From DASUPK01 sp963831605 (lineage in GTDB: Bacteria > Actinomycetota > Thermoleophilia > Solirubrobacterales > 70-9), in assembly GCA_963831605.1 (NCBI GenBank), contig CAWHQR010000002.1:434001-498000 (forward strand): a stretch of 64,000 nucleotides of DNA. The letters are read 5' to 3'. Positions 44,444 to 52,440 of the stretch are shown one piece after another (the stretch's first letter is position 1; the number at the start of each line of letters is the position of its first letter). A program made the position numbers and the translations under genes. The notes under the pieces were generated by a model. It did not search any database. It worked only from the letters and a program-made list of their open reading frames with translations, and had not been told where the DNA came from.

Positions 44444-45577
44444 CTACGCGGGCTCCGACGCGGCCACCGCAGTGCGCTCGTAGCGGCCGGCGGAATCCGA
44501 GCGCAGATAGCCGGCAAGCTCGAGCTGGACCAGCGCGGCGGCGAGCGGGCCCGGCCCAAGCGCCGACGCCCGGGCCAGGGCATCGGCGCTCGTCGATCCA
44601 CCCTCCACGAGCGACAGCACCCGGGCCAACTCCGGCTCGAGGGCCGGACCGCGCGGAGCCCGAGCCCGCGCGGGCTCGAACCCCACTCCGACCATGGAGT
44701 CGAGAACGTCCTCGGCTCCCCTGATGACGGACGCTCCGTCGCGCAGCAGGGCGTTGGTGCCCGCGGCGGGGGAGGATCCGACCCGCCCCGGGACCGCGCC
44801 CACCTCCCGATCGAGGTCGTGCGCCATTTCGGCGGTGATCAGAGAGCCGGAGCGCTCCCGCGCCTCCACCACCACGGTCATCTCGCTGAGCGCCGCCATG
44901 ATCCGGTTGCGAGCGGGGAACGTCCAGCGTCGCGCGGTCGTCCCGGGCGGGAGCTCCCCGATCACCAGCCCCCTGCTCACGATCTCCTCGTAGAGCCGGA
45001 TGTGACGGGGCGGATAGGGGACATCGACCCCGCACCCGAGGACGGCGACGGTGAGGCCACCGGCCTCCAGGGCGCCACCGTGTGCGCACGAGTCGATCCC
45101 GATCGCCATCCCGCTCACCACGTCGAGACCGGCTGAGGAGAGCTCGCGGCCGAGGGTCGTCGCCATCTCCCGGCCGTACGAGCTGGCCCGTCGAGACCCG
45201 ACGATCGTGACCATCCGTTCGGCGGCGAGCCCCGCGAGCCGCTCGGGATCTCCCCGGCCGAACAGGACCGCCGGAGGGTCACCGAGCCCGCGCACGGCGC
45301 CCGGATACAGCCCGTCGTGACGGCAGCTGGCCCAGGCGCGAGCTCCGGAGATCTCCTCCTGAAGGCGGCGGGGGCTCCTCCGCGCCGCGCTCGCCAGGAA
45401 CTCGCCCGCGCGCGATCCGGCCATCGCTTCGGCAAGCTGATCGTCGGCGAGCGCGAGCAGCTCGTGGGCCCGGCTCCCCGCTCTGTTGTCGACCGCCTTC
45501 TCGATGTGGCCGGCGAGGTCGCCGATCAGCCAGGCCCGTCGGAGGCAGTCGGGGCAGGCGTCTGGCCGTGGGCTCAC
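44444..45577 (-). CDS. dprA: DNA-processing protein DprA
   Basis: DprA/Smf loads RecA on incoming single-stranded DNA during transformation. 377 residues: an N-terminal helical domain with 'CPDCLRRAWLIGDLAGHIEK', the Rossmann-like core 'MVTIVGSRRASSYGREM', 'SGMAIGIDSCAHGGALEAGG', 'FPARNRIMAALSEMTVVVEA' and a C-terminal winged-helix domain ('STSADALARASALGPGPLAA'). The ATG overlaps the comM stop by 4 bases, a common pair. It suggests some natural competence, although no com pilus genes are in the window. Confidence 0.92.
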   Translation of the reverse strand: MSPRPDACPDCLRRAWLIGDLAGHIEKAVDNRAGSRAHELLALADDQLAEAMAGSRAGEFLASAARRSPRRLQEEISGARAWASCRHDGLYPGAVRGLGDPPAVLFGRGDPERLAGLAAERMVTIVGSRRASSYGREMATTLGRELSSAGLDVVSGMAIGIDSCAHGGALEAGGLTVAVLGCGVDVPYPPRHIRLYEEIVSRGLVIGELPPGTTARRWTFPARNRIMAALSEMTVVVEARERSGSLITAEMAHDLDREVGAVPGRVGSSPAAGTNALLRDGASVIRGAEDVLDSMVGVGFEPARARAPRGPALEPELARVLSLVEGGSTSADALARASALGPGPLAAALVQLELAGYLRSDSAGRYERTAVAASEPA

Positions 45578-47064
45578 CGCTCCGGGCGCCTGCGCCTATC
45601 GAGCGCCTCCGAGACCTGCTCGATCCCGATCCGCTCCTCACCCGCCAGGTCCGCGATCGTCCGCGCGAGCCGCAGACACCGGTCCCAACCCCGGGCGCTG
45701 AGACCGAGCTTGCGCTGGCCCGCCTCCAGCGTCTGCCGAGGGGCCGCTTCGAGGGCGCAGTGGCGGCGCAGCTCGCCCGGGGTCATGTCGGCGTTCGTCC
45801 GTCCCGGGCCGAGACGATCCTCCTGCGCACGCCGGGCGCGCACGACCCTCTCCCTGACCGCGGCGGAGCCCTCGACCCTCTCATCCGAGAGCTGTTCCGG
45901 TGGCGGCGGGTCGACGCCGATGGTGATGTCGATGCGGTCGGCCAGCGCCCCGCTCAGCTTCGCGATGTAGCGGGAGACGGCGCCCGGATGGCAGTCGCAC
46001 TCGCCGGAATTCGGTCCGTTGCCGCACGGACAGGGATTCGAGGCAGCGACCAGCATGAAGCGGCACGGCAGCGAGACGGTCCCGGTCGTCCTCGTGATGG
46101 TGACCGCGCCCTCCTCGAGGGGCACCCGAAGCGCCTCGAGCGCGTCGCGGCGGAACTCGCCGAGCTCGTCCAGGAAGAGGACGCCGCGATGGGCTCGCGT
46201 CACCTCGCCGGGCCGTGGCGGCGATCCGCCTCCGACCAGGGCACGCCCGGACACCGTGTGATGAGGCGCCCTGAACGGCCGGCGAACCCGGGGGCCCCCG
46301 TTCTCGCCGCAGACGCCCGCGATCCGGGTGACCTCGATCACCTCGTTCCGGCTGAGCGGCGGAAGCAGCGACGGCAGGCGGTTCAGCGCCAGGGTCTTGC
46401 CCCCGCCGGGAGGTCCGATCAGCAGGATGCTGTGGGCGCCCGCGGCGGCGATCTCCAGGCAGCGACGCAGAGCCGGGTGACCCCGCAGGTCCTCCAGGTT
46501 CGGCAGGTCGTCGGTCGGCGGATCGGGCGGCGCGGCGGGCGGCACCGGCTCGATCGAGCCGTCAGCGAGATCCCGGAGCCGGGTGGCGTGCTCGATCGAA
46601 ACGATCTCGAGCCCTTCGACCAGGGCCGCCTGGGCGGCGTCGCCGGGCGCCACCGCCACCCCGCGCATCCCCCATTCCCGCGCCCCCTCGGCCATGGCGA
46701 GTGCGCCCGGGACCGGCCGGATGGCGCCGTCGAGCGCCAGCTCCCCGGCGAGCGCGTAGGTGTCGAGCACGCGCTGCGGGAGCTGGCCCGAGGCCACCAG
46801 CAGTGCCGCGGCGATCGCGAGGTCGAACCCCGGCCCCGCCTTGTGCAGGTCGGCCGGCGCCAGGTTGGCGGTGATCCGATGCTGCGGGAAGCTGAAGCCC
46901 GAGTTGACGAGGGCCGACCGGACCCGCTCTCGCGACTCCCTGATCGCGACATCCGGGAGGCCGACGATGGTGAACGAGGGCAAACCGCTGCCGATGTCGA
47001 CCTCGACATGAACCGGTTCCGCCGCCACGCCGATCAACGCGAAGGTCCGGGCGACGGCGAACAT
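45574..47064 (-). CDS. comM: ComM/YifB-family Mg-chelatase-like AAA+ ATPase
   Basis: 496 residues. The N-terminal Lon-protease-like ChlI domain ('GLPSFTIVGLPDVAIRESRE', 'ITANLAPADLHKAGPGFDLA') is followed by the AAA+ core with Walker A 'IGPPGGGKTLALNRLP', 'RAPHHTVSGRALVGGG', Walker B 'GVLFLDELGEFRRDAL', and the zinc-ligand segment 'NPCPCGN'. ComM is a branch-migration helicase that extends strand exchange in transformation. ATG at 47064 follows TAGCTT by only 6 bases (leaderless). It is coupled to dprA downstream. Confidence 0.93.
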   Translation of the reverse strand: MFAVARTFALIGVAAEPVHVEVDIGSGLPSFTIVGLPDVAIRESRERVRSALVNSGFSFPQHRITANLAPADLHKAGPGFDLAIAAALLVASGQLPQRVLDTYALAGELALDGAIRPVPGALAMAEGAREWGMRGVAVAPGDAAQAALVEGLEIVSIEHATRLRDLADGSIEPVPPAAPPDPPTDDLPNLEDLRGHPALRRCLEIAAAGAHSILLIGPPGGGKTLALNRLPSLLPPLSRNEVIEVTRIAGVCGENGGPRVRRPFRAPHHTVSGRALVGGGSPPRPGEVTRAHRGVLFLDELGEFRRDALEALRVPLEEGAVTITRTTGTVSLPCRFMLVAASNPCPCGNGPNSGECDCHPGAVSRYIAKLSGALADRIDITIGVDPPPPEQLSDERVEGSAAVRERVVRARRAQEDRLGPGRTNADMTPGELRRHCALEAAPRQTLEAGQRKLGLSARGWDRCLRLARTIADLAGEERIGIEQVSEALDRRRRPER

Positions 47065-47179
47065 GCGGCGAAGCTACGCGGCGGGGGATCGCGGCTGGCG
47101 CACCAAACGTCACGGTCTGATCGCGCCCTTGTTGCGACTGGCGCGCCGCCGGGATGCGAGCGGTCCGCACGCTCCGGCG

Positions 47180-47554
47180 ATGACCTACGCCCGTCTCCGG
47201 CTCGGCCGCCGCGCCGAGGAGCTGGTGGCGACCCGCCTCGGCCACGCGGGATGGCGAATCGTCGGACGCAATGTCCGGCTGCCCTCCGGGGAGCTCGACA
47301 TAGTCGCGCTGGACGGCTCGACCCTCGTCTTCGTCGAGGTCAAGGCGGGCCGAGCGGGGGCGGTGCGCGGGCCCGAGCGACCGGCGCACGCCGTCGGCCG
47401 GCGCAAGCAGGTCAAGCTGCGGCGGCTCGCCCGCGAGTGGATCGCGGAGCGGCGCGGCCCCTCAGGCGTCGCCGGCTACCGCTTCGACGTCATCGGGGTC
47501 AGCTTCGGAGCGGATGGCCTCGCGGATGTCGATCACATCCGCCAGGCCTTCTAG
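47180..47554 (+). CDS. YraN/UPF0102 endonuclease-like protein
   Basis: 124 residues from ATG at 47180 ('MTYARLRLGRRAEELVATRL'). The restriction-endonuclease-like core is 'GWRIVGRNVRLPSGELDIVA' and 'TLVFVEVKAGRAGA' (E-x-K catalytic pattern). The family is commonly found by rnhB and dprA/comM, and its cellular role remains unclear. It is divergent from comM and its last 93 bases overlap the converging rnhB end as read. An earlier in-frame start at 47063 adds only basic sequence and overlaps comM. Confidence 0.85.
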   Translation: MTYARLRLGRRAEELVATRLGHAGWRIVGRNVRLPSGELDIVALDGSTLVFVEVKAGRAGAVRGPERPAHAVGRRKQVKLRRLAREWIAERRGPSGVAGYRFDVIGVSFGADGLADVDHIRQAF

Positions 47555-48313
47555 GGGCGGCGAGGCAGCTCCATCTGGAGCGGCCGCTCGCGGCCGCGAC
47601 TGATCGCTGCTGCCGCTAGCCGCCCCGATATGTGGCGAAGCCGGCCCCCAATCCCCCAGATCGAGCTGTGAATACGCGACCGACGCGAACGACCGCCGGT
47701 GCAGGGGGCAGATCCCGTACCGGATGATCGCCTCGCGGTGCTCCGGCGTCGAGTAGCCGACATTCCCCTCGAAGCTCCACTCGGGATAGAGGGGCGCCAC
47801 GCGGCGCATGTAGCGATCGCGCGTGACCTTGGCGATCACCGAGGCGGCTGCGATCGCGGCGCTGCGGGCGTCGCCGTCGATCACGCGCTCGTGATCGAGC
47901 TCGCAAGCGTGCAGTCGAAAGCCGTCCACCAGCCGGGTCGCGTCGACCTGCGCGACCGCGTGCATGCAGTCGGTGAGGGCGGCCATGTTCGAGACGTGGA
48001 GGCCGTTGCGGTCGATGCAGCGCGGAGAACGGACCGCGACCGAGACGTGCGCCGCCGCGCGAATCACCGCGGGATAGAGCTGTTCCCGCTCCTCCTCGCT
48101 CTTCTGCTTCGAGTCGTCCAGCCGGGCGAGGGCGAGACGCTCCGAGCGGCCGATCCGCTCCAGGTCGATCAGCACGCCGGCGGCGAGCAGCGGCCCCGCC
48201 AGCGAGCCGCGGCCCGCTTCATCCACCCCGGCGACGAAGCGCCGGCCGAAGGAGCGGTCGAAGCGAAACAGCCGGGCGGAGGTGCGGGACTTTCTTCTAC
48301 CCGGCTTCGCCAT
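47462..48313 (-). CDS. rnhB: Ribonuclease HII
   Basis: Removes RNA from RNA-DNA hybrids and starts ribonucleotide excision. 283 residues as read, with 'RRFVAGVDEAGRGSLAGPLL' (catalytic Asp-Glu), 'ARLDDSKQKSEEEREQLY', 'VIDGDARSAAIAAASVIAKV' and 'YSTPEHREAIIRYGICPLHR'. The family usually ends soon after 'SFASVAYSQL'; here about 60 extra residues run into the yraN coding region. A small indel near 47650 could give an earlier stop near 47616 or 47551. ATG at 48313. It lies downstream of lepB. Confidence 0.9.
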   Translation of the reverse strand: MAKPGRRKSRTSARLFRFDRSFGRRFVAGVDEAGRGSLAGPLLAAGVLIDLERIGRSERLALARLDDSKQKSEEEREQLYPAVIRAAAHVSVAVRSPRCIDRNGLHVSNMAALTDCMHAVAQVDATRLVDGFRLHACELDHERVIDGDARSAAIAAASVIAKVTRDRYMRRVAPLYPEWSFEGNVGYSTPEHREAIIRYGICPLHRRSFASVAYSQLDLGDWGPASPHIGAASGSSDQSRPRAAAPDGAASPPLEGLADVIDIREAIRSEADPDDVEAVAGDA

Positions 48314-48397
48314 CAGACCGCCGCCACAAGCGGCCGCCCATGGCAAGTCGCTTCGCGCTTTCGCGCTTCGCTCCTGAGTGCTGCGGCCTGGTGGCGG

Positions 48398-49033
48398 CTA
48401 GAAGATCCCGATTCGGTCGGGGGGCCAGTAGGTGGCGAAGGCCTTGCCGATGATCCAGTCCCTGGGGACCGGCCCCCAGAATCGGCTGTCGTCGCTCGAC
48501 CCACGGTTGTCGCCCATCATGAAGTAATGGTCGGGCGGGATGGTGATGGTCTTCGGCAAATTGCAGGCTCCGCCGGGCGTACATGGGCGGATGAAGTCCT
48601 CCTGGGCGACCGTCCCGTTCACCACCGGGTGACCGTTCTGGACGCTCAGCGTGTCACCCGGGCCGGCGACGATCCTCTTGATGAAGTTGACGCTCGCCTC
48701 CTGCGGGGTCGGTTCGTCGCAGGCCGCGCCGCTCGAGCCGCTCGCGCCCGTCCGCGGGTCCCCGCACTCGCCCCCGGCCCCGCCGCCGTTGGCGCCCTCG
48801 GGCGGGTGAAAGACGACGATGTCCCCGATCTGGGGGTCCTTGAAGTGGTAGAGGAAGCGATTGACCAGCACACGCTGGCCGACGTCGAGAGTCGGCTCCA
48901 TCGACTCCGAGGGGATCTGGTACGGCTTGACGATCCACGCCTGGATTCCCAGTGCGAGCCCGAGAGCGAGCGCGACTATGACGACGAGCTCGAGGAGCGC
49001 GCCCTGGGTGCTGTGGGGCCTCGGGACCTTCAG
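48398..49033 (-). CDS. lepB: Signal peptidase I, probable CTG start
   Basis: Membrane serine-lysine protease that removes signal peptides. The membrane helix 'LLELVVIVALALGLALGIQ' is followed by the catalytic serine in 'IPSESMEPTLDVGQRV', the lysine in 'NFIKRIVAGPGDTLSV', and 'YFMMGDNRGSSDDSRFWGPV'. A Gly/Ala/Ser-rich insert separates the two. Starting at ATG 48901 would remove the helix and the catalytic serine's context, so translation must begin upstream. In that frame the only suitable codon is CTG at 49033, overlapping the rplS stop as CTGA, after the purine-rich AAAAGGCAGAAGA. Confidence 0.88.
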   Translation of the reverse strand: MKVPRPHSTQGALLELVVIVALALGLALGIQAWIVKPYQIPSESMEPTLDVGQRVLVNRFLYHFKDPQIGDIVVFHPPEGANGGGAGGECGDPRTGASGSSGAACDEPTPQEASVNFIKRIVAGPGDTLSVQNGHPVVNGTVAQEDFIRPCTPGGACNLPKTITIPPDHYFMMGDNRGSSDDSRFWGPVPRDWIIGKAFATYWPPDRIGIF

Positions 49034-49638
49034 TCTTCTGCCTTTTCGGCGGCGGCGTCGGCCGTAGCCTCGGGCTCCGGCTCCTGGTTCGCCTCCGCCT
49101 CGTCCCCACCGGCATCCTCGCCTTCGGATGCCGCACTCTCCGTCTTGGCCTCACCCTCCTTGGCCTCGCCCTCCGTGGCCTCGGCTTCCTCCTCGGGGGG
49201 CTCGACCAGCTCGGCCTCTGCCTCGCTGACCGCGACGCCCTCGGCGTCGGTGGCCTCGGCTTCCTCCTCGGCGACGAGCACATCGTCCTCGATGCCCCAG
49301 CGTCGCTCAGCGACCCGGGCGCTCTTGCCGACCTTGTCGCGCAGGTAGTAGAGCTTCGCCCGGCGGACGTCACCGCGCGCCGCGATCTCGAGCTTCTCGA
49401 TCTTCGGCGAGTGCAGCGGGAAGGTTCGCTCGACGCCCACGCCAAACGACTGCTTGCGCACCGTGAACGTCTCGCGGACGCCACTGCCCTGCCGCTTGAT
49501 CACGATGCCCTCGAAGACCTGGGTCCGCTTGCGGTTGCCCTCGACCACCTGGAAGTGGACGCGCACGCGATCGCCGGCGCCGAATTTCGGGCGCTGCTTG
49601 AGGTCACGCTTCTCGAGGCTTTCGATGACAGTGCTCAT
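49030..49638 (-). CDS. rplS: 50S ribosomal protein L19 with long acidic tail
   Basis: Residues 1-115 are a complete L19 ('DRVRVHFQVVEGNRKRTQVF', 'GSGVRETFTVRKQSFGVGVE', 'SPKIEKLEIAARGDVRRAKL', 'YYLRDKVGKSARVAERR'). Residues ~118-202 are a Glu/Ala-rich, disordered extension with almost no basic residues, roughly 85 residues beyond the usual length. Operon order rpsP-khpA-trmD-rplS-lepB. The tail could contact surface ribosomal proteins or be an assembly aid; no function is known. Confidence 0.93.
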   Translation of the reverse strand: MSTVIESLEKRDLKQRPKFGAGDRVRVHFQVVEGNRKRTQVFEGIVIKRQGSGVRETFTVRKQSFGVGVERTFPLHSPKIEKLEIAARGDVRRAKLYYLRDKVGKSARVAERRWGIEDDVLVAEEEAEATDAEGVAVSEAEAELVEPPEEEAEATEGEAKEGEAKTESAASEGEDAGGDEAEANQEPEPEATADAAAEKAED

Positions 49639-49721
49639 CGCATGAGGATGATCGGCTGGGAACTTAAAAAAAGCACGAGCCAGAGGCGCGCGCCGCGACG
49701 CGGAAGGTTAGCGGAGAAGCT

Positions 49722-50381
49722 TCACTCCGCCCGGCGGCGGGCTTGCTCGAGGCGCCATTCCTTCACCCGGGCGTGATTGCCCGAGAGCAGGATCTCCGGA
49801 ACCTCCCAGCCCCGGTACGAAGCCGGGCGGGTGTAGTGCGGGTATTCCGGCGCCCCCCCGAGGGCGGCGCTGTAGGACTCCTCCACGGCGCTCTCTGCGT
49901 CGCCGAGCGCGCCGGGCAGCTTGCGCAGCACGGTGTCGGCGATGACCATCGCGGGCAGCTCACCGCCGGCGAGCACGTAGCGGCCGATCGAGACCGCCTC
50001 GTCCGCCAGGTGCTCGACGACTCGCTCGTCGAACCCCTCGTAGCGTCCGCAGAGCAGGGCGAGATGAGTCTCCTCGGCTAGCTCCGCCGCCAGCGATTCG
50101 TCGAGCAGGCGTCCCGACGGCGTCAGCGCGATCTTCCGCACCTCGCCACGTTCGGAGCCGTAGGCGGTCTCGAGGGCGGCGTCCACGACGTCCACCCGCA
50201 TCACCATTCCCGCGCCGCCGCCGTAGGGCGAGTCGTCCACCTGTCCGGCGCCGAGCGGGGTCGTGTCGCGGTAGTTGCGGAAACCGAGCTGGTTTCCCTG
50301 CGCGAGCGCGTTTGAGACGTGGCGCTGGCGCAGGAACCACTCGAAGTGCTCGGGGAACAGCGTGAAGACGTCGAGTTTCAA
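49722..50381 (-). CDS. trmD: tRNA (guanine-37-N1)-methyltransferase
   Basis: SPOUT methyltransferase that methylates G37 beside the anticodon to prevent frameshifting. 219 residues with 'MKLDVFTLFPEHFEWFL', 'PYGGGAGMVMRVDVVDAAL', the knot 'LLCGRYEGFDERVVEHLADE', 'SIGRYVLAGGELPAMVIADT' and the C-terminal 'PHYTRPASYRGWEVPEILLS'. Its start directly abuts the khpA stop. The usual neighbour rimM is missing between khpA and trmD. Confidence 0.95.
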   Translation of the reverse strand: MKLDVFTLFPEHFEWFLRQRHVSNALAQGNQLGFRNYRDTTPLGAGQVDDSPYGGGAGMVMRVDVVDAALETAYGSERGEVRKIALTPSGRLLDESLAAELAEETHLALLCGRYEGFDERVVEHLADEAVSIGRYVLAGGELPAMVIADTVLRKLPGALGDAESAVEESYSAALGGAPEYPHYTRPASYRGWEVPEILLSGNHARVKEWRLEQARRRAE

Positions 50382-50615
50382 CTAGTCAAGTATGTCGACG
50401 ACCACGCGCTTGTCCTCGCGGGTCGCCGCGGCCTTCATCACCGAGCGCAGCGCGTTGGCGACGCGGCCGCCTCGTCCGATGACCCTGCCGAGGTCATCGT
50501 CGGCCACCTCGACCTCGAGCACGACCTCGCCGTCGATCTCCTCGGCCTCGGTCACCTTCACCTGGTCCGGATGCTCGACCAGCGATCTCGTCAGGAAGTC
50601 GAGCAGGTCGCGCAC
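50382..50615 (-). CDS. khpA: KH-domain RNA-binding protein KhpA
   Basis: 77 residues, a single KH domain with the RNA-gripping GxxG loop in 'LGRVIGRGGRVANALRSVMK'. Together with KhpB it binds many RNAs and affects cell elongation in other Gram-positive bacteria. It sits between rpsP and trmD with spacings of 3 and 0 bases, as in other actinobacteria. Confidence 0.92.
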   Translation of the reverse strand: MRDLLDFLTRSLVEHPDQVKVTEAEEIDGEVVLEVEVADDDLGRVIGRGGRVANALRSVMKAAATREDKRVVVDILD

Positions 50616-50618
50616 CGG

Positions 50619-50873
50619 CTAGCTACCGGTCGACTGGATGCCCTTGGTGCGGAGCAGAGTGGCAACCGTCCTCGTCGGACGCGCCCCCTTCTCCAGCCAG
50701 TGCTTCGCGCGATCCTCGTCGATCACGATCAGAGACGGGTCGGGCTGAGGGTTGTACTGACCGATCGTCTCGATCGTGCGACCGTCCCGCGGCGAGCGCT
50801 GGTCGGCGACGACAACCCTCCAGATCGGGTTCTTCTTCGACCCGACCCTGCGAAGTCTGATTCTCACTGACAT
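50619..50873 (-). CDS. rpsP: 30S ribosomal protein S16
   Basis: 84 residues: 'MSVRIRLRRVGSKKNPIWRV' and 'RDGRTIETIGQYNPQPDPS' are diagnostic. ATG at 50873 is preceded by TAACCT with a 10-base gap, so the rpsP operon likely has its own promoter just after ffh. Confidence 0.95.
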   Translation of the reverse strand: MSVRIRLRRVGSKKNPIWRVVVADQRSPRDGRTIETIGQYNPQPDPSLIVIDEDRAKHWLEKGARPTRTVATLLRTKGIQSTGS

Positions 50874-50903
50874 GCGGCGGCGGAGGTTAGACGGTCGCGC
50901 AGC

Positions 50904-52235
50904 TCATCGCATGTTGCGCATCAGGGCCTGCGGGTCGAGCATCTTGCCCTCGGAGAGCTGTTTCATCATCTTGTTCATCTGGCCGAATTGCTTGACCAGG
51001 CGGTTGACGGCCTGGACGGTGGTGCCGGAGCCGGTCGCGATGCGCTTGCGACGGGAACCGTTGATCTCGGCGGGATGGGCCCGCTCGTGGGGCGTCATCG
51101 ACTGGATGATGGCCTCGAGCCGGTCCAGCTCGCGCTCGTCGACCTGGCCCATGCCCTGCATGGCCTTCCCCATCCCGGGCATCATCTTCATGAGGTTGCC
51201 GAGGGGGCCCATGCGCCGGACCTGCCTCATCTGGGTCAGGAAGTCGTCGAGCGTGAACTGCTGCTTGCGGATCTTGCGCTCGAGGTCGGCCGCCTGGTCC
51301 GAGTCGAACTCGTCCTGCGTCTTCTCGATCAGCGACATGACGTCGCCCATCCCGAGGATCCGGCCGGCCATGCGATCGGGGTGGAAGCGCTCGATCTCAT
51401 CGAGCTTCTCGCCGGTCGAGCCGTACATGATCGGCTTGCCGGTCACCGCCCGCACCGAGAGCGCGGCACCCCCGCGGGCGTCGCCGTCGAGCTTGGTGAT
51501 CACGACGCCATCGAAGTCGGCGACCTCGGCGAAGCTCTCAGCGACGTTGACCGCGTCCTGCCCGGTCATCGCGTCGACCACCAGAAGCACATCGTGCGGC
51601 TTGGTCACCTTTCGCACCTCGGCCAGCTCGTCCATCAGGTCCTGGTCGACATGGAGGCGCCCCGCCGTGTCGACGATCAGCACGTCGCGGTTCTCCTGAA
51701 CGGCCTGCTCGCGAGCCCACTTCGCGACCTTGACGGCATCCGTTTCGCCGGGGATGGAGTAGACGTGGGCTTTTGCCTGCGCGCCGAGCTTCTCGAGCTG
51801 CTCGACCGCGGCGGGGCGCTGCAGGTCGGCGGCGGCGACGGCGACGTCCTTGTTCTGTTTGCGCAAGAGCTTTGCGAGCTTCGCCGTGGCGGTGGTCTTG
51901 CCCGAGCCCTGCAGGCCGCTCATCAGGATGACCGTGGGCCCGCTCGGGGCGAAGACGAGGTCGCGGCCGGCGCCGCCCATCAGGGCGGTGAGCTCGTCGT
52001 TGACGGCCTTGACCACGGTTTGCCCGGGGTTGAGTGCCTCCGAGATCTCCTCGCCGGCCAGGCGCTCCTTCAGAGCGGCCGTGAAGTCCTTGACCACCTT
52101 GAAGTTGACGTCCGCCTCGAGCAGCGCGAGGCGGACCTCGCGGAGGGCCTTGTTCACGTCGTCCTCGGAGAGCTTGCCCCGGGAACGGACATCCGAGAGC
52201 ACGCCCTGCAGGCGCTCTGAAAGCTGGTCGAACAT
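50904..52235 (-). CDS. ffh: Signal recognition particle protein Ffh (SRP54)
   Basis: 443 residues. N domain, G domain with G1 'GLQGSGKTTATAKLAKLL', G3 'LIVDTAGRLHVDQDLMDEL', G4 'VITKLDGDARGGAALSVR', and the Met-rich M domain that binds signal peptides and 4.5S RNA ('LGNLMKMMPGMGKAMQGMGQ', 'RRKRIATGSGTTVQAVNRLV'). Works with FtsY, encoded 3 kb away on the same strand. ATG at 52235 follows TAAGCT by 8 bases (leaderless pattern). Confidence 0.95.
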   Translation of the reverse strand: MFDQLSERLQGVLSDVRSRGKLSEDDVNKALREVRLALLEADVNFKVVKDFTAALKERLAGEEISEALNPGQTVVKAVNDELTALMGGAGRDLVFAPSGPTVILMSGLQGSGKTTATAKLAKLLRKQNKDVAVAAADLQRPAAVEQLEKLGAQAKAHVYSIPGETDAVKVAKWAREQAVQENRDVLIVDTAGRLHVDQDLMDELAEVRKVTKPHDVLLVVDAMTGQDAVNVAESFAEVADFDGVVITKLDGDARGGAALSVRAVTGKPIMYGSTGEKLDEIERFHPDRMAGRILGMGDVMSLIEKTQDEFDSDQAADLERKIRKQQFTLDDFLTQMRQVRRMGPLGNLMKMMPGMGKAMQGMGQVDERELDRLEAIIQSMTPHERAHPAEINGSRRKRIATGSGTTVQAVNRLVKQFGQMNKMMKQLSEGKMLDPQALMRNMR

Positions 52236-52370
52236 CGCATTCCAGCTTAGAGCGGCGTGCCCGCCGAGGCGGACAACTCCAATCTCCCCTTTTGGCCAAA
52301 CCCAATGGAACCTCCGTCCGTAGAAGAAGCAAAGTCAGGGAGATCCCAGGGGGATGGCTGGGCGCCGGAG

Positions 52371-52421
52371 CTCGGTTGTCGGAGGGTTTCTCCGCCCAAC
52401 CGAGCCCGGCGTGCAGCCGGG
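52371..52421 (+). promoter_or_regulatory. Two stacked hairpins in the leader of the secreted protein gene
   Basis: CTCGGTTG (52371-52378) pairs with CAACCGAG (52397-52404), enclosing a CGGAG/CTCCG stem. Immediately next, CCCGGC (52405-52410) pairs with GCCGGG (52416-52421). The second ends a few bases before the ribosome-binding site GAAGGAAGG and the ATG at 52441. There is no T-run, so this is a structured 5' leader rather than a terminator. Confidence 0.45.
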
Positions 52422-52440
52422 TCACGAAGGAAGGAACACG

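Noticed and set aside
49640..49721. A run of seven T on the minus strand between trmD and rplS as a terminator
   Set aside because: The GC-rich stretch before it does not form a stem next to the T-run, and trmD-rplS-lepB is normally one operon.
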